Assembly (NCBI RefSeq): GCF_964204645.1
Contig: NC_134035.1
Span: 8,742,501 to 8,806,500 of the forward strand
Direction of reading: 5' to 3'
Origin: Tubulanus polymorphus
Taxonomy: Eukaryota; Nemertea; Palaeonemertea; Tubulaniformes; Tubulanidae
DNA: 64,000 nucleotides
This document shows, one piece after another, positions 12,033 to 23,800 of this stretch; the first letter of the stretch is position 1, and the number at the start of each line of letters is the position of its first letter. Under the pieces are notes generated by a model, which was not told the origin of the DNA, did no database searches, and was given only the letters and a program-made list of their open reading frames with translations. The translations under genes were made by a program, and so were the position numbers.

Positions 12033-12673
12033 CTTCAGGTGAAAGTAGGACCTTTAAGAAATGCAAGATTCCAATCCAGAGGCTAACTAATGACTGAATG
12101 GCACACGTTTTGTTCCAACGATTTTATCAATGTAGTTTTTCTGTTTTGCCCGTTAAACTGAAAGAGCGATTTATCCCAAGTTGTCAGAACACGAGAACAA
12201 TGCAAATTTGCGAGATAATCTATGATTCAAATCGAGCTCATAAATTTCACATTAATCCAAACGTATTGATGTTTAATGGCGTGACGTTTGTAACCCAAGT
12301 ATCTTACGTATACAAATCTTATATTCATGCTTGGGTCTCACAAGTTTTAGCAAACCATGTAAAAGAATTACATGAATTCTTACAACTTCCTCGTGAAAGA
12401 GGTATACTTTACGCTAAAACATAAGATCCTTAAATTGGTCGATTGTATGTGCGAAAATGTTTTTAGCACGCGTGGACACCTGCGAAATTGAAAAATTCTT
12501 GTCGATTTAATAAAGATTTACCACGAAAAAACGATTGTATTACAAGAATGATTTATATCGTACATGTTATAGACGATTTGATTAAAGAATCCTGATATTT
12601 TTCTCTGCCTCGCATCACGATTCGGTTATTGAAAATTGATCTATTTCGTGTTATATTTGATAATGATGTGATA

Positions 12674-12816
12674 ATTACTCGAGTAATGGCACAGATCGTT
12701 TCGTTAATATCGAGTATGTAATGTATAAAAAGACGCTTGTTACTTCACGCAAGTCTTTATCGAAAAGCTTCGTCTTCTTGGAGAAATATCAACCGCAAGA
12801 GCTGATACACCGTTAG
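12674..12816 (+). promoter_or_regulatory. TATA promoter and leader exon of sushi-FGase gene B
   Basis: The same ATTACTCGAGTAAT palindrome (12674-12687) as gene A is followed by tataaaaag (from 12724) and the same leader, ending at donor cgttag|gtgg at 12816. The spacing from palindrome to TATA is about 23 bases longer than in gene A. Confidence 0.65.
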
Positions 12817-13163
12817 GTGGGTTCATCGAAAACTATCATTATTTTCAGTTATCAGATATGTTCGCCGTTTCGGTGTTATGTCCATTTTTAGGCCTCTTTT
12901 TCACCTCTATCACGTAATACAGACTGTAGTATGAACTTAAACATATCATTGAAACATAGTTCTAATGTCGTTCTAATGCAATTTTTAAAAAAGAAAGAAA
13001 TGCTATGAAGAATAATAGAAGTATTTTGTAGGCCTGAATAGCCTCCGCTCTTACTCTACAAAATGATAACGTCACTAGCCTAAAGATGCTAGCTTAATTT
13101 GCCGATTGTTTCTCGGAAATTTCTTGGTTTTCTCAATGTATAACAGATAGCAATTTTTCAGAA

Positions 13164-16100
13164 ATGGACGTTGGTTTTCTACACTCGCTGATACTGGTAG
13201 TGATATCAGTTTCTGCCGTCGATTCAAGGCGTAAGTTCGATAAACATTCATTCTTAACATTCCGAGATGTGAACGACAAACTATCACGTACCAATGTGAA
13301 TAATTTCTGAAATGTATTGATTTTTACAAATAGTTTATTCGCCGTGTGGTAATTATCCATTCGTACGGAATTCGGCCGCAGCTCAGATCATCGCTGATTG
13401 TGATGTAGCTGATAGATTCATTGAGGTGAAATATACCTGCCAAGACGGTTACACATTACGAGACGATGTCGATACGATAAAGTGCGATGAAAATACGGGT
13501 CGCTGGTCGCCGAAACCGGCGTGCTGTAAAGGTTCGTGTCAGTATCGATATGATTATAAGGAATGGAATATGGAGCATTCATAACTTTCAGTTCTTTATG
13601 AAAGTATTCCCCAAAGACACGTAAAGACACATTTTTCTTAGAATTGTCTACGAGTTTTTCCGATCAGAATTATTTCTCGGGGATTCCTTGCACATATATA
13701 AGATTCACGGTGAACAAAAACACTGACCGAAATTTAAAAAAAGAAAATACCCCTGGTGTCCCCGGGATGTATCCTTAGTTAGATTTGTGGAAAGAAATAT
13801 TGCCCAATTGTCTAAATACATCTCAATCCAGTTTCTAAATATGAAGAGTGGAATCGGGTCCCATCCGTATACAAAACTACACCATATGTTTGATAATAAA
13901 ATGATGTGTATATTGCTGTATTTCTATTAGATGGTATTACTGATTGTACATCCAGACGTTCTATAAGTAACGGATACCGCGCGTCTTATACAGATAAAAC
14001 ATGCGGAGGATCAGTGAACTACGCTTGCAGTGATTCTTACAGACTATTCGGAAATCACTTGGTCACCTGCGAATACGACGCCGATACAAGTACAAACATC
14101 TGGTCAAATCGTCCGTTTTGCATCAGTAAATATATTCGTGATGATAAATGATCAATTTTTTCTCTTCGCTGAAATGAATAGATAGTGGACATTTCGATGA
14201 ATAATATAGAAATGATAGATCACTTACAAAAAGTCTGAAAGTCTGTAAGCCTGCCAATGCGCCTGAAAGAAGTATCTCTAAGGGGAGTGGCCTGGAAATG
14301 GAAAGATTAACTCGTTATATCGGGGGGACGAAACTGCATAAAATCGGTAGACTTAACTGAGAATAAATCAACAGTAGATATTTGAGATATCGTCTTTCAG
14401 AAAATGCCGATAAGATGCAACTCACTCCAAGTCGCTACGTCGCATATATAAAAGGAGATAGTCGGCTTATGCTGACGTAAGTAAAAGTTTTAACTGGTTT
14501 ATTTTCATTCGACGTCTTTTTTCCGATAAACGTTTTTATTGACTTGTCTATTTGACATGCGGGTTGCCTGAGGTAGCCCGCAAAGTTTACACGTGTCACA
14601 GTTATATTCCTTCAAATGACAGTCAACTAACTGCGATGTTTTTACATCAGTTGACTTCTTGCACTTGGCGAATTCGCGCATTACCTTTATATAATCCAGA
14701 AAAATATCCATTTGATATTTCCAGAGCCCCTCACGGCGGTTATAACAGAGCGGATGAGATAACACCACGAGTAGAAGCAGCGTGCCTGGATTCGAGCGGG
14801 AATTGTCAATATATTGAAGGTTGCAGTGATCCTGTATCCGATAATGTTTGTGAGAAACGTAGAATTTTGTCTGTAAGTATGGGCGAAGTATGGTGGCTGA
14901 TAAGGCCCAAATACAATAATTTTCACTCGACCTCGAAATAATAGAAAAACACAAAAAGAAACTTATAGAGCAAAAACGAACTTTTCGTTATTGCTAGGGC
15001 GCAAAAACGAAATATTATAGAGCAAAAACGAACATATTCGTTTTTGCTCTGTGATTTTTCGTTTTTGCGCCCTAGCAAAAACAATAATTCAATAGAGCAA
15101 AAACGAAAGTTCGTTTTTGCTAGGGCGCAAAAACGAATAATATGGAGCAAAAATAAAAAATCATAGAGCAAAAACTAATATTTTCGTTTTTGCGCTATAA
15201 TATTTCGTTTTTGCGCGTTAAAATTCGTTTTTGCGGGGTAGCAAAAACGAATTTTATGGCGCAAAAACGAAAATTCGTAGAGCAAAAACGTTTTTTTTCG
15301 TTTTTGCGCTATAATATTTCGTTTTTGCTCTATAGGTTTCGTTTTGCATTTTTCTATAATCGAGGTCGTGTAAAAATTAATGCATTTGGCCCTTATCAGC
15401 CACCATAGTGAAGTCTTCACCCAAAACCCAGTAAATGATTATAGATCAAACAAATCCTATTGAATTCGTTCAGGATTCGTGTACGATGGAAATTACTTTC
15501 GACGTCGCTCACTACTTGAAAGAAGATTTCAACATCTCGGTAACGGTGGCTGCAATTTTACTGCATCGCAGTCGACTGGACGCGAATCGTTATCCAGACG
15601 AAGGACCTTATGAACACGAACGCGAAGCTGCTAAGAAAGCTTTCGATGAATACACGGACATCATAGAATCGGTGAGAGATTTTTGTAAATTTGACAATAT
15701 TGAAAATATTGGATAATAGTTCTTGAGTAGGTAATAGATTTCCTGCTTGAAGAACTTGTAGAAAATACACCAGAAGAAACTAATAGAAAATTGACTTTGT
15801 AAAATGGTTGAAATGAGGAAAACGGAGAACGCATATTTTTCACGGTATAAATATCTTTATTTTTGATTATTTAGATGATAAACAGCAGCGCGGATAAACG
15901 TGGTATAATGCTGGACATGCATGCACAGGCGAAGAATTCGTGGTTGCAGCTTGGTTACACTATATCTTCCTCTGCTTTGAACAATGGATCCCCCGATCCG
16001 AATAAATCTTCAATTAAAAACTTGTTCGAAAAATACAACTCTAAAACCGGACGCGATTTCAAAAGCCTACTGAACGGAGATAAGAGTTTCGGGTAAGAGA

Positions 16101-16784
16101 AACTATTAATCGAATATCAACATAAACCCACCGTCCTGACAAGGTCATTAGTCCAGGGTATCCTCGCTTGCAAGGGTTTGATTACCTACCGCCGAAGCTA
16201 CCTTGGCCAAAGACCTTCTTTGGTCTATTTATGGACTTAAGTCCATGGTCTATTACACCGCCCAGGATTTCTTGGGTGAGCCGGTTGCCGCTAAGCGGCC
16301 ACCAGTTTATATATGTATTATAAGCGATTAGATACGAAAATTAGTCCAGGGGTTTTTTCACCATGAGGTGAGATCAGACTAGGCTGCCTAAGAGCGAATT
16401 TGTGTCTTTATCGCAGACCTTGAAGGTATCACTATGTTCAATACCGGCTTCATTTTTATCGTCGTAATAATCCATGATCTTAATGCAACGTTTTTTTGTG
16501 TATCTTCTAGTCACTATCTACAAGAAAACATACCCGTTGATATAATCCCGTCACCCAAATATCCAACACAGGATAGCGACGACAATGATCCGAAGCGAGC
16601 ATACTCACTAACCGGTCATTATTTCTGTAAGGTCTATGGACGCGATCATCCGACTTTTAGTGCCATCCAGTTGGAAATACCGAAATCAATGCGGGATTCT
16701 TCGAACGACTGCCAGGATACCGATAACTATCGCAGGAAGGTCGCAGCCGCTATAGCCGCTTTTTACAAGTATCATTACGAATAG
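13164..16784 (+). CDS. Secreted sushi-sushi-N-formylglutamate amidohydrolase-like protein (copy B)
   Basis: Exons: 13164-13230, 13334-13531, 13931-14125, 14401-14476, 14725-14872, 15474-15671, 15875-16092, 16511-16784. The gene structure matches copy A exon for exon; total 457 residues, one codon more in the last exon (DDNDPKRAY). Signal peptide, two CCP domains and all FGase motifs are kept (APHGGY, HRSRLDANR, MLDMHAQ, GHYFCKVYG, AIQLE). Differences at motif positions are notable: copy A reads LLLDVHGH where B reads IMLDMHAQ, and A reads GGYTTQRYG where B reads GHYFCKVYG. If the second histidine of DVHGH is catalytic or binds metal, B may be catalytically impaired. Its intron after PHGG exon 14725-14872 holds the foldback element, and the intron before the last exon has an insertion absent from A. 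Confidence 0.88.
14889..15407. mobile_element. Foldback element with inner array of short inverted repeats
   Basis: The ends are inverted: tatggtggctgataaggccc (left) and gggcccttatcagccaccata-like (right, ending 15407), followed on both sides by inverted gacctcga/tcgaggtcg blocks. Between them lie about 15-20 copies of GCAAAAACGAA or its complement TTCGTTTTTGC, in both orientations, joined by short AT-rich or gggc/taggg spacers. The flanks are gcgaag and gtgaag, consistent with a 4-6 bp target duplication. Copy A has no insertion at the corresponding intron position (8858-8880 region). No coding capacity was seen. Confidence 0.85.
16130..16360. repeat. Insertion in the last intron of copy B, possible SINE-like sequence
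   Basis: Copy A's intron lacks this stretch; homology resumes at ggtgagatc (9549 in A, 16369 in B). It contains a B-box-like gggtttgattacc and several small hairpins (agtccatggtc, ccgctaagcggcc). A tRNA-derived SINE is possible, but no clear box A or poly-A tail is seen. Confidence 0.35.
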
Positions 16785-17431
16785 AAACGTCCTCTCTCTT
16801 ATTTCATCTTAGTGTATGAGAATAGATAATAAGAATAAACTACAATCTCTAAACAGCAAATAAGAAAAAGTAAAACTATATTTTGTTTTTTTTTTGTTTA
16901 TATTCGAAGTTGGAAACCTTGCTGATTTATTGCAGTTATTATAAATGTAACCATTATGTAACTTATAAAGCGTATTACTATTTCATAATCAACTGTAATC
17001 TATTCAGGAATAAAGATAGTATAGTTATAGTAGGAATAACGTGAACCTGCAATACAACTTTATCAGACACCGACACTATTGATTATATCCGTTCTAATCG
17101 GGACTGTATTTTCCCGTATCTCATTGAAGTAGATCCAGATCGATACACATTTATCAGAAAGTACGTGATGGTATTAAACTTGTTTGCGACAGGTGTATTT
17201 TATTCCGTACAATAGAAATCATAATGTCAACGGTAAAAACGGTAGAAGACATCTGCTGTGTATTCATACTTATCAATTAGATCTACAATAAATCGGGTAT
17301 AATATAGTCACGCCGTATACACAAATCTGTAAATTGTGAGTTTGCCTATATAGGTAAAAAGCACATTCATCTCTGAAAATGGGGTTTCGTTCTGTCTGTC
17401 AGGTTTAATATATTCAGGTTCAACAAACGAT

Positions 17432-20400
17432 ATGTTTAGGAGATATTTACTGTTTTTCCTAGTGGCACTATTCATCTCACGTAAGTAGGGCAATATACAG
17501 AGATCGATCCCGGCTTCGCCTTCCGTGTCGTTGATATGAAGAGAAACCCTTATTCTCGTGAACTGTCTGTCTGTCAGCAGTCAGTGTCTGTCTTACAGCA
17601 ACTTACTTTCGTAAATAATAAGTCGGTCTTGAAGAAACTTGGGTACGGGGGTCTAGTCATGCAGTGCAAAAAATAGGCCCAGTGCGATGTTTAGCTACGA
17701 AACTAGGCACTAGAAACTCTTTTTCATGGAAGTGACCTTGAAGATGACCTCCAAACTGAGGAACAGGTTTGAAATTCAAAAAGTCGACAAAATTTGGCCA
17801 TGGGTCCGCGATACAACAAATCAAAAATGCAATGGGAACTTACGCGTGGTAATTTCGGAGTTTGAGTCTGAACCCGAGAACTGCTGTCGCCTATGTACAG
17901 GATAATCGGAATAACTTTTTTGGATGCGAAGTGAGAACTGTGTTCTGAATGCAAAATAACATCGTTCGACGGAACCATGTCGCGGGTTCATCGACCAATA
18001 TAATGAGAATTCATGATTGACTGATCCAGCTCCTTATTTAGCTCCAGTTCAAAATAGAAATATAACCTGATTGTTTTCCATCTGACTGGCAAAAATAAGC
18101 CTAACGATAACAAAGATACGTGGACGTTGCAAAGACGTTTTTATCTTTTTCGTATGAGTTCTACAGACGTTACGTATGATTTAAACAATATTGCTCTAGA
18201 TAAGGGTCACTCGACATGCGTAGATTTTTTCCAATATTTCGAACCATATATTCGATATCAATTTTTACCCGTTTGAACGAAGTTTGTATCATTAGTAAAC
18301 AAATAGTTAATCAACTCATAAGATAAAAACCCACTATTTACAAATTAAAAGAAATCAAAAATCGAGAATTTATTAATTGAAACAATCTAAAATAAGAACA
18401 CGACGTACACCTGACGATGATCTCTAGTGTGAGATCGTAACGTCGTGTTCTTATAGAGACTAGAGATTCACGCGGTTTGAATGTTGCTGTAACTGTCAAA
18501 ATCCATTCATGGACAGATGAAATAAGATACAACACACATCACGGATAGTTTTTAAAAAAAGAGAAAAAAATGACCCAACAATACGGGACAAAAGTACCCT
18601 AACAAAATGGCGGCTAGCAACTGTAAAATGGTTTATTAATAAATTCACGATTTTAGATTTCTTTTAATTTGTAAATAGTGGGTTTTTATCTTATCATCTG
18701 TTCATCTCGTTTGAGTGTGGTTATCGTACCATTAGTTAATCAACCCGTTTGAAACGAAATAAGAAGCCAATTCGCCGGAAATGCGTATGTTATTTTTTTC
18801 AGAATATTCCACGTTGTTATATCTGCTTTCGACGTGTCGCGTTTATTGGAACAAGAAACTACCTCGGGATATCAGAATATCCAAATACTCAGCAGGTATA
18901 TTATACTTACACTTTACACGCTACTAAATAGTGTTTATGAAATACCCAGTTATTTATGAGACGTCTTTATCAACTCTTTTACCTAAGAAATGGAAAAAGT
19001 CACACTGTTGAGTCGAACTCCGAGTCGCTACGTGGCATACAGACAAGGCGATAGTCAACTCATATTGACGTAAATATCATTAGATTTGAGATGGATTCTA
19101 AAGGTTACCGGACCCCTTTGATCTTTTTTCATGTTATCGACTTAGTACTATATTGTACTTCGGGGGCTGCGGTGACGTAGACCAGTTTTTCATAAAGCCA
19201 GACCTAAAAGTTCTGCGCTGTTTGTATATCTATAGATGAAACTAAATATTTTCCCATATATGTAGTTTCTGTACTTTTGTTTTGAGTCCAAGGGAGTTTT
19301 ATACCCGTTATTCAAAGTGCATCCTACACTGCAACTATTTCAGAGCTCCTCACGGAGGTTATAATAGGGCTGATGATATCCGACGACGTGTAAGGAAGGG
19401 CTGCCGTAATGGAAGTTTTTGTTACAACGATAAGGCTGTACGTGACGTATTCCAAAGGAATTATAGTTTGGGTATTCGTAATTTCAACTGGTGCAACTGG
19501 TCTTTGGAGAAGAGCCCGATTGTTATATTTTCAGGATTCGTGCACTATTGAAATGACTCTCGCAATTGCTCATTATCTGAAGGTCGATCATGATATTCGA
19601 GCGACTGTTGTTTTAATGCTGTTACATCGCAGTCGACTGGATGCGAATCGTTACGAGGACCAGGATCGTTACGAGGACGAACAGAAAGCCGCTGAAACGG
19701 TTTTTGACGAATACACTGACATCATAAAATCGGTGAGACGGGAGCACATCAGCTCCATACAATTTGTATTTAACCGAAATTAATAGCTTTAGTATGACAG
19801 AAATTGTCTTCATAGAATAGCTTCATAGAATAGGTACGCACTGCGAAATGCACTGTTCAAACGACCACCATATTAAATCAGTCAGTGAACTTATTGAATT
19901 TGTATTGGAATTGAATACGCAGGATCTGATGACGTCGCCATTTTATGTATATATTGCGTTTAAGAAAATATTTTGACGCCGGTCATATCCTTACTTATAA
20001 ATGACTTATCTATTGGAATTGCATATCCTGAATGTTAACGTTACATGCATATAATGTTATATGCATGCACGCTATCATAGTTATTGCTCCTGGTTGTGGG
20101 GTTTTCCACTTACTTTCGTTTTAGGCCATAAGCAGAACTAGCGGCAAAAACGGTCTCATATTGGATATACACGGTCATTTACGGAACAACTGGGTCCAGA
20201 TGGGATATGCTGTTCCGTCGCGATTACTGAATCGTGGAAAAATCGACTCGAACCATACGTCGATAAGAAACCTATACAGAACGTATCGTAGAAAAACCGG
20301 CCGTGGTTTTAAGAGTTTGTTGAGCGGGGATAAGAGTTTGGGGTAAGAAATCGTGAAATAAGACATTCATTTTCTCATTTAGATCGTTGTGCTTTTTACA

Positions 20401-20758
20401 TTTAACAAACAGTCTAGTATTCCGCAAATATTATTCGACTAGGTTTTGATCAACGATAATCATCATTACAATGTTTTCTAGTCACTATCTACAACAAGAG
20501 AACACGCGCGTTGATTTAATACCGTCACCTAAATATCCAACGCAGGAAAGCGACGACAATAACCCGAAACGAACGTACACACTAACCGGCGGTTACACCA
20601 GTAAGGTGTATGGACGCGATCATCCGACTTTTAACGCTATCCAGCTCGAATTCCCGAAATCAGTCCGGGATCAGCCGAACGGGTGCCAAGATGTGAATGA
20701 CTATCGCAGGAAGGTCGCGGCCGCGATTTCCGCATTTTATCGCTATCATTTTGAATAG
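17432..20758 (+). CDS. Secreted N-formylglutamate amidohydrolase-like protein without sushi domains (copy C)
   Basis: Exons: 17432-17480, 18988-19069, 19344-19437, 19535-19732, 20125-20342, 20482-20758; all phases fit, giving 305 residues. The first exon is a signal peptide (MFRRYLLFFLVALFIS) that splices straight to the exon homologous to exon 5 of A and B (TPSRYVAYRQGDSQLILT), so no CCP domains are encoded. FGase motifs are complete: APHGGY, HRSRLDANR, LILDIHGH, LTGGYTSKVYG, AIQLEFP. The PHGG exon is shorter if the phase-0 donor GCT|gtacgt at 19437 is used; the frame stays open further, and other donors cannot be excluded. It is more diverged from A and B than they are from each other. Retaining IHGH and QLE suggests an active enzyme. 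Confidence 0.82.
18318..18694. repeat. Foldback/MITE element in the first intron of copy C
   Basis: Inverted arms of about 60 bp begin ataagataaaaacccactat and end with the complement at 18694. A second hairpin sits inside (gaacacgacgt ... acgtcgtgttc, about 18397-18452). No open frame of note. Confidence 0.8.
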
Positions 20759-20829
20759 AGAACTCAACCAGTGATGAATTTCCAGCGATTTAACTTTACC
20801 GCGCGTTGTTCCTGAGTGATTTCTGGTAA

Positions 20830-23800
20830 TTAGTCAGAACACATTTTCATAAACCGATCCAATAAAACAACGATAAAACAATGGATGAAAATGATCCAAT
20901 TACGTTTCGTGGAGCTGTTGCTGTTGATGACGGATGAATTGCACAAATTGTGGCTACAGAAACAATAAACAGCTGTGTAATGACCATGTGTGAACTTACG
21001 ACAACCATCTGTGAAATTGAGCCCAAAGATTTGGTTGTCCAGATAGCATCCACGCACGGCAGCTATAATGTATACTGAAAAAACATTAAAACAAGTATAA
21101 GTGCAATGAAGGTGAAAAAAAGATCTTTACCGATAAACTGGAAGTTTCTTTTTTACTAGAGAATTAGTGTTGAATCCGGAGATGTTGTTAATGGTCTTAC
21201 GCGCGACAAATGAATTATTGTCATTATTGTCATACGTCTAATACTTTATACAGTTTATATATATAGATATGAGAATCCCACAATAATATCGAAAAATTTT
21301 CATTGAGCTAGAAGTTGATTGAACGTTTCGATTATATTCCGGTAGTCATCTTCCTCCTGAAGATCTGAAGATGACTAATAAAATTTAGTCGATACGTTGA
21401 ATAAACTAGGCCTACTAGCTCAAGGAAACAATTTCGGACTTTTTTATTGTGGTATTTTCTATGGATGATCTTTATGGTAGTGTTTTATCAACGGTGATAT
21501 TATGAGATATATTGAGAACACCTTCAAAGATAAATGAAATAATTTGTATTTCAACCCGACGAGCTCAATGAATGGTGTGAGCCTACACTTACAATTTTCT
21601 CGATTCGGATATTGCACTTGTACGGCGCATGTTTTGACGTGACGCCCGCATCGAGTGGGCACTATTTTCCACGGATTAAAAGGGTAACCGCAGCCTGGAT
21701 TGACCGTGCTAACACACCGATAACACATGATACACGCTACACCTGTGAACAGAACAAGCGAAATCAACTTTATTAAAAATGGGACAAGAGATGTCTAAGA
21801 ATTATCCAGTGCATTTTCATACAACTTCTGGGCACTTGAGGGACATTGAAGAAAATATAAACTAAATCTCGTGCTGCGGACCGCTGTCTTATAAGTTTCG
21901 AAAAAGTGCCCTGAAAAATATTACCATTGAATTTTTAAAGGGGCACTGGAAAATTGTGACAGCTCCCGTCTCGATCCACCCCTGACTGACAACCTGAGAT
22001 GACCGATCTTGTTTTAAAATCTTTGAATGAATGTATGAAGTAAAATGAGGTAGACTTTCTCGTTTTAGCCTATACTATAGCTTTTTCAGTCAAAAAGCCA
22101 AAAATGTATCATACCTCAGGAACAAAAGGGTATTTTCAATATTAATATTACCAGCAAATGATTTTGTTTTTCGAGAACAACATTTTTACATTACGGCATA
22201 TGAATCGCAGACGGTAGATATTGACAATTTGAGATTTGCAATGTCACTCCCATTCTCTCTACGGGGTTCACCATTTTCTCATCCACCCGCCGGCAATGCG
22301 CTTCTACCAACACCAGAGAGTCGCTTTGATGCTTCGAAGCGCTCTCTCAAATTCAAAGCTACCAAAAACGTTACTAGGTTATTAGATTATAGGGAACATA
22401 AGCCGACGTGGACACGAGGCATTCCACTGAGAAAATCAGCGCGTGAATTTCTCAGTGATTAGCATTCTCCGGTAAAGCGTCACCGAAACCTCTTTAACAT
22501 TCGCTAATTGTGTGTATGTTGTGCTAGAATTCAGTAATAAAGCTTATTTCCCTCGTCTTGTTTAGCGATTTATAATTCGTCGTGTATTTTGGCGTTAATT
22601 GTCACGTTCTTCGCAATCAGTGAGGTGCGTCTTCCCCCTTGTCGGGTAATTTTACCATCTTTCACAGATTACTCCAAGGTCAGACGAAAGATACCTTCTC
22701 AATTTATGAACCAACAAGTTCTCGTCTTTTTTACGAAGAAAAACTAATAGTTGCGACTAATGAGCCATTTTCATATCTAAGAGAGTCGTGACATTTCGAC
22801 TCAATTCTATACGTGAGCCATTTTCAAAACCTTTGTAAAAGACTAAAAACAGTTTGTAACTGTGGTTGCTTGGATGGAAATGTCGATGCTCCCTTAGTTT
22901 TTCTTCATAATTTGTGGCTTTTTCTCAAACTGAATTATTGAGAGTCACTCGTCTACAGGGCAGATCCTAGGGGAGGGTGCAGGGGTGCGACCCCCCCCCC
23001 CCGCCTAAAAATGTCAATTTACCCTGATATTTCACGGGAAAATGAAAAACATCGAACTTTTACCTGAAAAAGTTAAAATCCATAAGCTTGTCATCTGTAT
23101 TTCCAACGATGAGTTCATGATTTGCGATGAGCTTTCTTTCGGTGTGCCAATATGATGTGCCCTATTTTGGTGATGTACCCCTCCGTGAATCAGACCCTAG
23201 ATAGATCCACCCCTGGCTCTATATGGAAACAAAGTTTCTTTCCCCTATGTTGAGAGCCCCGCGTATAGATGGGACAAGTCACTGAGAGATGACAACGATT
23301 TGAATTCACCACGGACACGCGTAGACATGCTCCCTGAGGATTGATGTATTACCTGTTGTATGAAATGGGCCCCGGCATTTTAACGCGTTGAGAGAGGCCT
23401 ACATTTATTTTAGCCTTTACGTAAATGTCGCAAGAAGCTGCAGGGAACGTGTTATAAGATATTAAGATGTTTGTCCTGCGTCGCCGTCTGCGCCCGTTGT
23501 TGAGCTACTCCGGTATAGATCACTGGCTTAATCTCTTTGTCAGGCAACCGCTTCGATGAAACATAGGTGCTCAATCTTCTTTCCTTACAGTCTAAATCCC
23601 GACCAATTTTAGATCGCTTTTACTTCAGATCGATGGCTCCCGTAATTTTATACACTATTCCAGACAGCTGCACAGTGCGGTTTTTCTTATGGAGAAATTC
23701 TACGTTTAGTTAAGGTCTCGATGGGAATTGCGTGTTCGGGGGATTAAATGCACAATATCCTGAAATTGCGGGATTTTTTTTCATTACTTTCCTTGCCGCC

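Noticed and set aside
12098-12424. 108-codon plus-strand open frame beside the FReD gene
   Set aside because: No domain or signal features, lies in low-complexity promoter-proximal DNA of the duplicated block, and its counterpart upstream of copy A is not open.
14900-15400. Regular short repeats that might suggest a CRISPR-like or satellite array
   Set aside because: Units occur in both orientations with irregular tiny spacers inside long inverted repeats, in a eukaryotic intron; a foldback element fits better.
22229-22462. 77-codon plus-strand open frame in the Ly6-like intron
   Set aside because: No recognisable family, no splice context, surrounded by repeats.
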